A stretch of DNA of 64,000 bases from Ashinkailepas kermadecensis (taxonomy: Eukaryota > Arthropoda > Thecostraca > Neolepadidae): assembly GCA_034440615.1 (NCBI GenBank), contig JAOTOM010004789.1:248001-312000 (forward strand), in the 5' to 3' direction. Both the position numbers and the translations under genes were made by a program. The notes under the pieces are model-generated. The model saw only the letters and a list, made by a program, of their open reading frames with translations. It searched no databases and was not told the DNA's origin. Positions 33,960-44,944 of this stretch are shown here, in pieces (the first letter of the stretch is position 1; each line of letters begins with the position of its first letter).

Positions 33960-36179
33960 GTGCGTGACGTCGCTGGCGGCCGGCCGACATGGCGGCCGCG
34001 TACTGTGCGCTGCCGGACAGGCGCCGTTTCGGCAGCGGTTGGGAGGCTGGGGCAGTTAATGGAAAAGCAAACAACACGATACAGCGTGAAAAGCAAAACG
34101 GAAACTACTTTTGGCGCCTTAAGAACGAAAAGAGACCAACGTAGACCTAAGACTATAATCCCTCCAATGAGCACTTGAGGGGGATTTACAGAGGGATATC
34201 AAACTCCATCTATGCTACACACGGCAAGGGGTTTCTCACGGTTGATATGACATGCCATCACTTTCGTAATGCAACATTAGAACATTCATGCACAAAATAT
34301 TTATGGACAATATTTCAGTGCTTGCTATTCACGATGCTCGAAGGACTTCGCGGGTGTGTAAAAGTGGTCCATATAGTATCAGCGGCAATAGGGAGACCAC
34401 TGCGCATTTGTTGGTCCACCAACGGTGACTACCCCCTCCACAGCACAATTATCTGAGCTATCTTGATTGGAAAACATGCGACACTGCCAATAGAATATGT
34501 TAAAATGTGAGGAAACATTTCTTGTTTGTCGCCACAAACTAGAACACACAATTCGCGACAATTCGATCGTGATATAAGCGAAACATAACTTGAGCTTAAA
34601 GAAGCATGAAGGCTCGTTGACACCTGGCTTTTTCGGCAGCTTTTTCGGCGAAGTTTTCGGCGGCCGCCAGCAGCCCACAGATCTGTAACGTATGGGCCGA
34701 TTGTTATGACGTCACCTTCAAAATAAGCCAATGAAATCGCTGTACCGACCGGCCCCAGGCCGACGACCGAAATGTTTAATAGTTTCAACTTGTTCGCTGT
34801 GCTTGACAGCTTTTTTTGCTTTTTGTTGCCCGTCGCCTGCAACGGAATTGCAATACGTGTTAATATTGGCCTACCTACTAGTGGAATTCTAGCTCATAAA
34901 GTCTGATGATGAACGTAGGATGTCTTATGACAGCTTACCTTCAGACTACCTTAAGATCGTCTTTTGCTCCCGGAATCCGGATGTTAGAATACGTAACGGC
35001 AGAAAATGCAATTGGCTCTCTCCTAATAAGCCTGATGGACCCTGATTTCCTATGAACAGCGGGTCAGCACCCCGTCTTTGGAAAGCTATTATTATTTTAT
35101 GTATAAATACAGTCCGAATGCGTGCTGGGACGGTTTCACGAGCCCGGCGCATATGCCAGGCATAGCTTGTTGTTTGAGCCCTGACACAATCGCTCAACCT
35201 GGGAATTCTAGTTCAACAACAGATTTTTGACCAAAAGCTTGACATGTCGCCAATGCACCGACACGACCTGCCTCGTTCCCGGCCTTATCGGGCCAGTTGC
35301 TAGCCAACCATCCCAACCGGAGGCCATGCGAGCACGCGGAACGACTCGTACACCGTCTTGCCGGGACAGGGGAGACCAATGTAGGCCGGCGCTCTACCCA
35401 ACTGAAATATCGGGGCCGGCTTGGCAAGGGTAGTTTTAAGTAAATCTCATCTTGATTCCTTCATTTTGGCATTGTGGGACGGATTCCCCGTCTCCAGTTC
35501 GGATTGCATGTCCCAATTATGCTCGATAATGAATCGGTTTCTTTTCGGGACAAAGTTTTCAATGCTGCAAACGTAAGCTGAACGCCAAGTTTTTAGTTTC
35601 TATTCTTGAAGCTAAGATTTGCTATATCACTATGTTATGGATACGTCCGACTTCACAAATGTACTTAATGGCTATATTTTTGTTACAGCTCTGCCGCGCG
35701 CTTCCTCTGTCGTCCATGTACGCCAGTCGGTACCATTGTCTAATCCTGATCACATTGAGCTCTGGTCAATTACACATCGGGAGCTTGCCTATCTCCATAC
35801 GACACAACAAGCCCACCGTCCGTGTTGTGTTTGTGCATGCCATGTTCCGTTTGTGCAGCTCCTGCACGGCACTACGGTTCATCATGTCTGAATCGGAGCT
35901 CCCGCTAATCCACGTTTCCTTTTGGTGTCCGTTATCGATGTTGGGTGCTTCATAAGCTGATCTGTAGCAAAAGCGACTCAGAATGTCCGACCGGGGACGA
36001 GGGGTGTAGGGGGGAGAGGCCCCCCCCCCAAAAAAAGGTGTTGGGGTGGAGTCTCCCCTCTCCCCCCCCTCCCCCCCCCACAAACGGGGGAGAAGGGTGG
36101 GGGAGACAAAAAAAAAAAGAGAAAAAGTGGAAAAAAAAAAACAGAATGTCCGACCCGTTTATGCCTCTTGACTCAGAGT
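33960..36179. other. Intron 8, first part, with a CRE/CCAAT module
   Basis: Mostly unassigned. A TGACGTCA (cAMP-response-element consensus) at 34707-34714 is followed by CCAAT at 34728, a promoter-like combination without further support. Poly-G, poly-C and poly-A runs fill 36010-36145. Confidence 0.35.
35279..35432 (-). repeat. tRNA-derived SINE family 2, copy A
   Basis: The minus strand contains ttcagttgggtagagcgccgg (box A-like, as in tRNA-Ala or tRNA-Lys) and gtacgagtcgttcc (box B-like). The rest (cctccggttgggatgg, ctagcaactggcc) is shared with the copy at 57131. The Pol III box layout and repetition support a SINE; no target duplication was found. Confidence 0.5.
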
Positions 36180-36725
36180 GTCCCTGTCGTTGTTGCCTGT
36201 TGACTCGGGCATTACATGCTGGCTCAAAATGTCCCAGTCACTGTTATCTGTTGACTTGGGGTGTCCCAGTCACTGTTATCTGTTGACTTGGGGTGTCCCA
36301 GTCACTGTTATCCATATACTCAGACTGTCGGAGTCATTACTATCTATTGCCACATGGTGTCCCAGTAACTGTGATGTGTGTACTCAGACTGTCAGAGTCA
36401 TGACTATCTATTGCCACAGGATGGCCCAGTCACTGTGATGTGTTTGCTCAGACTGTTCGAGTCACTATTATCCCTTGATTCAGAGTGTCCCCGTTGCTGT
36501 CATTTGTCTACTCGGGGTGTCCCAGTCACTGCTGCTTGTCTCAGGTTGTCTCGGGGTGTCCCAGTCACTGCCGCTTGTCTCAGGTTGTCTCGGGGTGTCC
36601 CAGTCACTGCTGCTTGTCTCAGGTTGTCTCGGGGTGTCCCAGTCACTGCTGCTTGTCTCAAGTTGTCTCGGGGTGTCCCAGTCACTGCTGCTTGTCTCAG
36701 GTTGTGCAAGTAATTGCCATATGTT
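36180..36725. repeat. 39-bp minisatellite and diverged relatives
   Basis: The core at 36512-36707 repeats tcggggtgtcccagtcactg followed by ctgcttgtctcaggttgtc every 39 bp (36512, 36551, 36590 and so on). More diverged units with gtcccagtcactgttatc precede it. Each unit holds a cttgtctcag|gt word like a 3' splice site. Confidence 0.9.
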
Positions 36726-36799
36726 GACCTAGGGTGCACCAATCCTGGAACCCGGGGTTGCCTGGTGACTGAAGAAGACATAGTCAGAGTTTCCTGATG

Positions 36800-37345
36800 A
36801 TTGAGGATGTCCCAGTCACTGATGACCTTGTCTCAGGTTGACTCGGGGATGACCTAGTCACTGCTGCTTGTCTCAGGTTGTGCAAGTAACTCTGTGCCAT
36901 TGAGGATGACCTAGGATGCGTTACCTCTGGTGACTGAGGATGACCTAGTCAGCGTTACCTCTGGTGACTGAGGAAGACATAGTCAGAGTTACTTGGTGAC
37001 TGAGGAAGACATAGTCAGAGCTCTGGTCCTGATGATGACCTAGTCAGCGTTACCTCTGGTGACTGAGGATGACCTAGTCAGCGTTACCTCTGGTGACTGA
37101 GGATGACCTAGTCAGCGTTACCTCTGGTGACTGAGGATGACCTAGTCAGCGTTACCTCTGGTGACTGAGGATGACCTAGTCACTTCTCTGGTGACTGAGG
37201 AAGACCTAGTCAGAGTTACCTCTGGTGTTTGGGAGCCTGTTTAGTGATGATGACCTAGTCAGCGTTACCTCTGGTGTTTGAGGATGATATAGTCAGATAC
37301 CCGGCGATTGAGGGTGACCTAGTCAGAGTTGCCTCGTGACTAAGG
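36800..37345. repeat. ~34-bp minisatellite leading into exon 9
   Basis: The unit gatgacctagtcagcgttac followed by ctctggtgactgag is repeated about a dozen times with deletions. The last stretch before exon 9 (gttacctgctgattcag|gacgatcc) lines up loosely with the unit (gttacctctggtgactgag|gatgacct). Confidence 0.85.
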
Positions 37346-37372
37346 ATGACCCAGTGTTACCTGCTGATTCAG

Positions 37373-37510
37373 GACGATCCGTTGTCGGCGCTTGATGTAC
37401 ACGTAGCGTCTCACGTCTTCACCAGTGGCATCAGGAAGCTGCTGCTGAAGGAAGACAGGACAGTCATCATGGTTACCCACAAGTTGCAGTACCTGGAGAA
37501 GGCCGACCAG
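37373..37510 (+). CDS. Sur: Exon 9: SUR-like ABCC transporter, NBD1 Walker B, D-loop and H-loop
   Basis: Forty-six codons, phase 0 to phase 0. It begins DDPLSALDVH. Together with exon 8 this gives a Walker B whose catalytic Glu is Asp, usual for the degenerate site of ABCC proteins. It continues IRKLLLKEDRTVIMVTHKLQYLEKADQ. THKLQYL is characteristic of SUR proteins rather than MRPs, which have THxxxFL. The acceptor is gctgattcag and the donor CAG|GTTGGT. Confidence 0.92.
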
Positions 37511-37574
37511 GTTGGTGGTACCACCATGTCCACATTCGCAGTGCGTTTGGTTGTTTCTGTAGAGAGCATAGTGG

Positions 37575-38145
37575 GTATCGCAGGTGTTGAAGTGTTTTGC
37601 GGAGAGGACAGGATATCACGGGAGCTGTAGTGCTTTGCGGAGAGGACAGAATATCACGAGAGCTGTGTTTTGCGGAGAGTATAGAATATCACGGGAGTCT
37701 TGGTGCTTTGCGGAGAGGACAGTATTGCGGAAGTTGTGTTGGCTATATGTGGAAGACCAGAGTTCCATCAGAAATGTGGGTGTTTCTGTAGACAGAACAG
37801 GGTGCCGGACCGGGTGAGGCGATTCTGTAGAAACAGAGCTCCAAAGAAGTGATTGCGTTTGTGTGGCTACGACCGGGTGTTGGTTGGGTTGATTTCTGTG
37901 AGAAGGACGTAGTGTCACACTGTTGGCCTTTCCGAGAGAGCAGGGCTTGTCCGACAGCTGTGCGTCATCAGCACCACCCTGATGCAACATATCCGATCAA
38001 CATATCTGATGCAACATATCTGCAACACCCTGATGCAACATATGTGGCTCAGCTGCCGCACTCGTCCCAGATGATAGACCCTATATGATATGATATAGCA
38101 TGTGATGATATGATATAATATATGATGATATGATAGGTCACAACG
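37575..38145. repeat. Short imperfect tandem repeats in intron 9
   Basis: tttgcggagaggacag-atatcacgggagc units (37595-37730), gatgcaacatatctg units (37980-38045) and gatatgatata units (38080-38135). Confidence 0.7.
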
Positions 38146-38561
38146 CCCTTCCCCACCCCCAGCCCCAACCCCCACGACACTTTGTCCACATGCTCGGCTC
38201 TGCCCGTGTCGCAAAACCATCCCAGCGCGGTGCTCAGGGGCGTCGCGTCGATTTCAGAAAATCATCAGAGGGCAATGATATGTGGTTGATTGATTGATTG
38301 ATGCCACTTGCCACTTTCCACTTTCCATTTCCTCCCATTGATATATGGAGGCAGTGGGCGGGCTCAACTGGATTGGGAGGCATGCTACGTAGGGTCCCAT
38401 GTTAAAAGTTGAAATTATTGGGGTGGGGAAAAGGAAGCATCGAGCGGGCACTTCCCCTCTAAAGTGTATCAAACAACACCTGTGGCGGTGCCGTCTGGCC
38501 GCATACCTGGTCTGGTCAGCACCACCAGGCCGCCGTCCCAGCTGACGGCCGATGTGGCCAG

Positions 38562-38762
38562 GTGATCGCGCTGGAGGGCGGCCGGGTGCGGCAGCAGGGC
38601 AGTCTGGCGGAGATCGCCGCCGCCAGCCCGGCGCTGGTGCGCGGCTGGCGGCTGCTCATCCGGCGGCAGCGGCAGCAGGAGAGCCGGCTGGCCGCCGCCG
38701 AGACGCGCACCGCCAAGGAGCGCTGGCGACTGCTGCGGGTGGTGCACAAGGCCAGCAGAGCG
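38562..38762 (+). CDS. Sur: Exon 10: SUR-like ABCC transporter, end of NBD1 and start of central linker
   Basis: Sixty-seven codons, phase 0 at both ends. It encodes VIALEGGRVRQQGSLAEI, the last strand of the ATPase core (IxxMxxGxIxxxG in relatives), and then a long basic/acidic helix rich in Arg, Gln and Ala that begins the linker to TMD2. The acceptor is gtggccag and the donor GCG|GTGAGC. Confidence 0.88.
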
Positions 38763-40048
38763 GTGAGCAACGGCGCGCCCTCTGGTGCTGGACACTCGGC
38801 GGTGGATGTGGCGCGAGGACGCGGGGCTCCGTCAGCTGTGTGTGGTTGTTTCTCTGTGTGTGGAACTGCGGAATCGTGCGATGCAGCCGTGTTGCGGAGA
38901 CAAAATACGAACGCTTTGAGCATCCTGAAATATTTATATTCAACGTAATATAAATATTTAATTCATGCATTATTTCATCAAATAATGCAGCTTAGGTTGC
39001 CAAATGCGCCATGCACTCCGTGAGTCAAGGACAAATACCAAAGTTGGTTCAAAAGGCATGTTTTTCGGCCTCACGTTAGCGGCAGGTAGTGATGAAGACA
39101 TGTGACTCACGCGATAGTACGCGGAAGTGAATCACTCTTGTTTTGTACCTTGATTTCTGCAGTACGTCAGACCAATGGCCACTATAGCTAAAAGACAATG
39201 CCTATGCTGTGCTCATTCTGAGGTTAAGAGCAAAGCATTACCTTGACCTCCCATTTAGAGCTCAAGTGAACATGGGAAAATGTGTGGTAAGACCTGCATA
39301 CAAACACACTGTGCACAGAGTGCATTAAAAACACAGCGGAAAAAAATGACAGCTGACGGTGACGTGGTGTGCATGAGTAATAATCCCATCTACTTAACGT
39401 AAAACCTGACACAAGATCCGAATGAGCAATGGGTGCAGATAATAAGGTTGGACAGTGGACGTGCTGTCAGGTATTGACTAAGCTGTTGCATCGACGGTGT
39501 TGACCGATGTGCTGCGGATTCCCACAGCAGGACACAAAGACCTCACATCATCGCATCCACTCATGCATGCCAACATTTAGCTGGATGTGCGTCGGACCGG
39601 CATGTGTGGAGGAAAGTTCTCGAGAGGGAGATCGGAGGCTGTCCTATGTGACATAAAGTATCGAATTGTTATCTCCTGTTTGAAAGACTAGCAGTTTCAA
39701 ACAATACTTAGCGCTGGCGATCGGATGTCGGTTCAGGTGGGCCGAATTGTGCCAACTTGGTTGTGTGGAATCCGCGATATATACACTCAGAATCCTAAGA
39801 GTTCCTGCAAAGCAGCCACTATGAAACCTGGTGGTAGCCGCAATCCAAAAATGGCGACGCAATCTGTGGTGCGCATGTGCATGTGCGTGCATTCACGAGT
39901 ATGTTGATATGGGCATCTGTGTGAATGTCTGTGTATTCTTTGGTGTTGGTTGTACTACGCTCGTGCGGACCACAAGTGTGTGAAATAGAGCGTATCGACC
40001 TGTCCACCTACCCACGTGCGGCCCGACTGACGGCCGTGCCTGTGCCAG
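38763..40048. other. Intron sequence, nothing recognised
   Basis: About 1.3 kb with no supported gene or repeat. Confidence 0.4.
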
Positions 40049-40467
40049 GTGACGCCCGACCTCAGCCGGGACAAGTTCTCCACGTTCCGTCTGGCCACCG
40101 TGCGGCACCACGTGTCGCTGCGCCACCACATCTCGCACGTGCTGCCCATGAGTCTGGACGCTGGCGGGGAGCAGCTGGGGGCGGCGCCGCGTCGCCGCTG
40201 GACCACGGCCGGCCGGCGGGCCGCCGGGCTGACCTCGCCGACCTCGCCGCCGGCGCACCCTGCCGCCCTTCGGCCGCCGTACGCGCGCTCCAGCTCGCTG
40301 CGGACCGCGGCGTCGCCGACCGGCTCGGCCGAGCCGGGCGGCGACCGGCTGGCGCTGCAGCGGATGATGTCGTCTCCGCCCAACATGCCGTCGCCGCGCC
40401 AGCCGCGCACCAGCTTCGTGTCGGAGGTCGACCGGTGGCCCAATCTGCTGCGCAGGATCACCAGACG
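40049..40467 (+). CDS. Sur: Exon 11: SUR-like ABCC transporter, central linker
   Basis: About 140 codons from gtgccag| in phase 0 to CG|GTCAGT in phase 2. The product is hydrophilic and rich in Arg, Ser, Pro and Ala (for example SPTSPPAHPAALRPPYARSSS), without domain similarity. In ABCC proteins this place between NBD1 and TMD2 is a disordered regulatory linker and this copy is unusually long. Assignment rests on open frame, GC-rich codon use, splice sites and phase fit to exons 10 and 12. Confidence 0.75.
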
Positions 40468-40735
40468 GTCAGTCCTGTCACAGGGTCACCAGGCGGTCTA
40501 CTGTCACAGGGCCACCAGACGATCAGTACTGGCACAGGGTCACCAGACGGTCAGCATTGTCACAGGATCACCAGACAGTCTACTGTCACAGGGCCACCAG
40601 ACGGTCAGTACTGTCACATGGTCATCAGACGGTCAGTACTGTCACATGGTCATCAGACGGTCAGCATTGTCACAGGATCACCAGACAGTCTACTGTCACA
40701 GGGCCACCAGACGGTCAGTACTGCCACTGTACAGT
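40454..40735. repeat. ~31-bp minisatellite that repeats the 5' splice site of exon 11
   Basis: About nine units of gtcaccagacggtcagtactgtcacag type. The first lies at the exon 11 end itself (aggatcaccagacg|gtcagt), so the last 14 or so exon bases and the donor are copied along the intron. Most units keep ACG|GTCAG. Confidence 0.9.
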
Positions 40736-41149
40736 TGTTGGCGTTAGCGAACGGTCAGGCTATGGCTTGTAGCGCAGCTTACCGGGATGGACCGCACGTC
40801 AGGCAATGTTAAATGGACTACGGCTGTTCGCATGAATAAAGAATTGGATGGCAGGCACATGAATATTACAAGGTTTAATAAATGTGAAAAACAACGAAAG
40901 ACCGGAGGCATCAGAGTTATTTTCATTTGTAGCACTACGTTTCCTATACGAGTTACTTCACTGCTTAGCCGGTATTTCGTGGTTTTACTTTGCGTGACTT
41001 TTCCATTTATTTTCTTCTACGTGCATGTACCATGAAGTTCACCATATGGTTCCCGAATGGTCGATTGTTTTTCGTCGCGGCTTTATGCAGACTACACCAA
41101 GCGCTACCACAGACAATACGTGCAGTAGAGGAGCCGGGCATTGACACTC

Positions 41150-41837
41150 TGCACTATTCACAGAAGTACAATAGCTCCCCTGACACCCTGGCTCCTCCAA
41201 TACGCTCTGTACTCTCAACAGAAACACAACAGCCCCTCTGACACCCTGCCCCCTAAAAGCTCACGCTCTGTCCTCTCCACAGAAACACAACAGCTCTTCT
41301 GACACCCTGCCCCATAAAAAGCTCACGTTCTGTCCTCTCCACAGAAACACAACAGCCCCTCTGACACCCTGCCCCCTAAAAAGCTCACGCTCTGTCCTCT
41401 CCACAGAAACACAACAGCCCCTCTGACACCCTGCCCCTAAAAAGATCACGCTCTGTCCTCTCCACAGAAACAACAGCTCTTCTGACACCCTGCCCCATAA
41501 AAAGCTCACGTTCTGTCCTCTCCACAGAAACACAACAGCCCCTCTGACACCCTGCCCCCTAAAAAAGTTCACGCTCTGTCCTCTCCACAGAAACACAACA
41601 TCCCCTCTGACACCCTGCCCCCTAAAAAGCTCACGCTCTGTCCTCTCCACAGAAACACAACAGCCCCTCTGACACCCTGCCCCTTAAAAAGCTCACGCTC
41701 TGTCCTCTCCACAGAAACACAACAGCCCCTCTGACACCCTGCCCCTAAAAAGCTCACGCTCTGTCCTCTCCACAGAAACACAACAGCCCCTCTGACACCC
41801 TGCCCCATAAAAAGCTCACGCTCTGTCCTCTCCACAG
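41150..41837. repeat. ~62-bp minisatellite that repeats the 3' splice site of exon 12
   Basis: About eleven units of ctgacaccctgccccctaaa, aagctcacgctctgtcctct and ccacagaaacacaacagcccc. The final tctgtcctctccacag|aaacacag is the real acceptor of exon 12; all earlier units carry the same pyrimidine tract, AG and first exon bases. Confidence 0.92.
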
Positions 41838-42010
41838 AAACACAGCCACTCGGCACACGCCGTCGCCGGAGGATGTGCGACAGGCGCCGCAGCAGGCGCT
41901 GCCTCTGTCCGGCTCAGACACCGCTCGGTCACCGCCGCCGCCGCCGCCGCCGCCGGCCGACCGTACCGTATCTGTCACATCTACCCTCAGCGCCAGCTAC
42001 GAGGACGAAG
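41838..42010 (+). CDS. Sur: Exon 12: SUR-like ABCC transporter, proline-rich linker
   Basis: Phase 2 in, phase 1 out, with the acceptor cctctccacag and donor GAAG|GTCAGC. It encodes a polar segment with PSPEDVRQAPQQALPL and eight consecutive prolines coded by (CCG)8, then STLSASYEDE. No domain is present. It continues the disordered NBD1-TMD2 linker. The phases on both sides fit exons 11 and 13 exactly. Confidence 0.75.
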
Positions 42011-42534
42011 GTCAGCTATCCGTGCACTAGCGGCGGCGATACGGCGTGCGAGCCCTCCGCCTGGGTGAACCGCCAGCCCCTCGAAGAAGGGCCATGGCCC
42101 CGGGGCTCTCCCTCGTATTGAAATGATAGTGGAAGTTGTTCAGTGGAACAGTTTGGGGTACGGGCTATGCCTTTCTCAATTGCACTGCGAAGCACTCCCG
42201 TGACCGAGATATCCCGTGATGGCACTAGCCTTCGTCGAGTGGTGTTTAGCCTTCTGAAGCTTGCTTGATGCTCATCGGATGCTTTGGATGATGATGCTCA
42301 CGGATGATGATCGGTGTGTGGACGTTTCTCGGAAAGTGTTATTTTCAGGGCTGTGTAAACATTTTCCGCATTATGTGTGCTGCAGAGCGCTTGTCTCTAG
42401 TTCGTTGGAAGTTCTCGGCGCCATAGGAACAGGCATTTTGTTCAGGTTCGTCTCTGCATGGATGCGAACCGCCGGAAACGCCTCCAGATTATTGGCTCCA
42501 GACAGTTGCATGGAGCCAACTGTGGAATGATAGT

Positions 42535-42577
42535 GTAATAATAATAATAATAATAATATAATATAATATAATATAGT
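42535..42577. repeat. (TAA)n/(ATAAT)n microsatellite
   Basis: Short AT-rich simple repeat just before the acceptor of exon 13. Confidence 0.85.
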
Positions 42578-42596
42578 GTGCTCTCTTCTCGTACAG

Positions 42597-42737
42597 AAAG
42601 TGAATTGGATGCAAGGCCGTTCTCGCACGAAGAGCGAGAAAAAGGAAAGCTGTCCAAGCGGCTGTACTTCACTTATATGAAGACATGCGGCTGGGGCTTC
42701 GGCTTTTTATACATTGTGATGGTTCTTCTTACTCAGT
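42597..42737 (+). CDS. Sur: Exon 13: SUR-like ABCC transporter, start of TMD2
   Basis: Phase 1 in, phase 1 out, with the acceptor cttctcgtacag and a consensus donor T|GTAAGT. It encodes FSHEEREKGKLSKRLYFTYMKTCG, the conserved Glu/Arg-x-x-Gly-x-Val/Leu-x-x-x-x-Tyr-x-x-Tyr lead-in to TMD2 of ABCC proteins, followed by the first hydrophobic helix (FGFLYIVMVLLTQ). Confidence 0.88.
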
Positions 42738-43130
42738 GTAAGTACCGCGTATCTATTCCGCACTATGTACCAGACACCAGATGCACATTATGGAAATAGC
42801 CCTGACGTGTGCAACAGAAGGGTACCCCCTCCCCCTCCCCCACCCCTCCCGAGTTGTCGCCACGGAGATGCCTCGGTGGGCCACCTGACAGTGGCCTGTC
42901 ATATGACCACGACTGATAATGTCAAACCTCCCGGCATGTAACCGCAATTCCACAGTGTTCGCCTGGTATTGAACCGCGACTATTGGGCACTGTCCTGGCG
43001 ATGGGCCGCTGAGTGGCAGCTACTGAACAGTTCCTGGTGACCGCGGACTTCCGGTGTATGGCTGCAGACACGAGATGTCGCCGCCTTGTCTTCGGCGGAG
43101 TGTAATACTTGGAATGTCTCTGGCTTTTGC

Positions 43131-43345
43131 ACTAGAACAGACGTTGACATTGGCGCTGATGCTGACACTGATGCTGACACTGATGCTGACACCAACACTG
43201 AACTGGCACCTGCACTAAAAGTCGGACGTGACGCCGACACTGAACTTGCAGCTGTACTGACATTGACACCTGCACTGACATTGACACCCACACCTACAGC
43301 AACGCCAGCTTTGACACCGACCGTTGACACCTGCATTGGCACAAA
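43131..43345. repeat. Degenerate GCTGAYGCTGACACT repeat
   Basis: Units of 6 to 18 bp of the type gctgatgctgacactgat decay toward cactgacattgacacc. They translate to Asp/Thr/Ala strings in one frame, a repeat artefact. Confidence 0.75.
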
Positions 43346-43376
43346 CGCTCCGCAGTCCTGATGGCTGATCTGAACA

Positions 43377-44365
43377 TCCATACCGACGGTAAGCTACTCC
43401 AGCCAAACACCCATACCGACGGTAAGCTACTCCAGCCAAACACCCATACCGACGGTAAGCTACTGCAGCCAAACACCCATACCGACGGTAAGCTACTGCA
43501 GCCAAACACCCATACCGACGGTAAGCTACTGCAGCCAAACACTTATACCGACGGTAAGCTACTGCAGCCAAACACCCATACCGACGGTAAGCTACTGAAG
43601 CCAAGCACCCATACCGACGGTAGGCTACCGCAGCCAAACACCCATACCGACGGTAAGCTACTGCAGCCAAACACCCATACCGACGGTGAGCTACTGCAGC
43701 CAAACACCCGTACCGACGGTAAGCTACTGCAGCCAAACGCCCATACCGACGGTAAGCTACTGCAGCCAAACACCCATACCGACGGTAAGCTACTGCAGCC
43801 AAACACCCATACCGACGGTAAGTTACTGCAGCCAAACACCCATACCGACGGTGAGCTACTGCAGCCAAACACCCGTACCGACGGTAAGCTACTGCAGCCA
43901 AACACCCATGCCGACGGTAAGCTACTGGAGCCAAACACCCATACCGACGGTAAGCTACTGCAGCCAAACACCCATACCGACGGTAAGCTACTGCAGCCAA
44001 ACACCCATACCGACTGCAAGCTACTGCAGCCAAGCACCCGTACCGACGGTAAGCTACTCCAGCCAAACACCCATACCGACGGTAAGCTACTCCAGCCGAA
44101 CACCCATACCGACGGTAAGCTACTGGAGCCAAACACCTATACCGACGGTAAGCTACTGCAGCCAAACACCCATAACGACGGTAAGCTACTCCAGCCAAAC
44201 ACCCATACCGACGGTAAGCTACTGCAGCCAAGCACCCATACCGACGGTAAGCTACTGCAGCCAAGCACCCATACCGACGGTAAGTTACTCCAGCCAAACA
44301 CCCATACCGACGGTAAGCTACTCCAGCCAAACACCCATACCGCCGGTAAGCTACTTCAGCTCGCC
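43377..44365. repeat. 33-bp minisatellite, about 30 copies
   Basis: The unit acccataccgacggtaagct + actgcagccaaac is 33 bp, so both strands stay open for more than 360 codons with an 11-residue period. Each unit has CG|GTAAGC (a strong donor) and ctgcag (an acceptor-like end) 12 bp apart. The array fills the intron upstream of exon 14. Confidence 0.95.
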
Positions 44366-44513
44366 TTGCAGCACTGCACCCCCAGCACTTTCATGGGCGA
44401 AAATGATCAATTCTGGTCGAAGCGCCCTAAAGCCCAAATAACTAACTAACTAACCTAGCACTTCCAGCTCTGTAGCGCACGGCACAGCTGACAGTCGTCT
44501 GTGACGTCGGCAG

Positions 44514-44911
44514 GCGCGCACGTCGGCATGGACTACTGGCTGAGCGTGTGGAGCGACGCGGCCAGCCAGTGGAACCGCACCCACGAGCGGCAGTGGCGCG
44601 AGTACCTGGCCACCCAGCAGGCGCGCTCGGCCACCCAGCTCGTCACGCTCAACGTCACCGACGCCTACCACCAGCTGGTGGCCGACGAGACGCACCGCTA
44701 CCTGCTGGTCTACGGCGTGCTGGCCGTGCTGGTGCTGGTGCTGGCGCTGCTGGCCAACCTGAGCGGGCAGTGGGCGGGCGCGCGCGCCCGCCGCCGCCTG
44801 CAGCAGAACCTGCTGGCCGCCATCACCAGGGGCAGGAAGGACTTCTTCGACCGCACGCCCGCCGGCAGGATCATCGACCGGTTCTCGCGCGACATCAGCT
44901 TCATCGACAAG
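44514..44911 (+). CDS. Sur: Exon 14: SUR-like ABCC transporter, TMD2 with large loop
   Basis: Phase 1 in, phase 0 out. It encodes HVGMDYWLSVWSD, the very conserved ABCC segment (DxWLxxWT/SD), and a charged extracellular loop of about 50 residues. A helix follows (YLLVYGVLAVLVLVLALLAN), then an amphipathic stretch with FFDRTPAGRIIDRFSRDISFID, equivalent to FFdxTPxGrIxNRFsxDxxxiD in relatives. The acceptor is tgacgtcggcag; the donor AAG|GTGGCG is weak but is placed by the alignment. Confidence 0.93.
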
Positions 44912-44944
44912 GTGGCGGTCGCGGGAAGTGCGGTCCCCGCTGGA

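Noticed and set aside
36512..36707. Regular repeats resembling a CRISPR array
   Set aside because: Units are contiguous without unique spacers and the context is a eukaryotic intron.
43215..44449. Frames of more than 360 codons on both strands with an 11-residue repeat
   Set aside because: They follow from a 33-bp minisatellite whose length is divisible by three; no non-repeat domain is attached and they lie in an intron.
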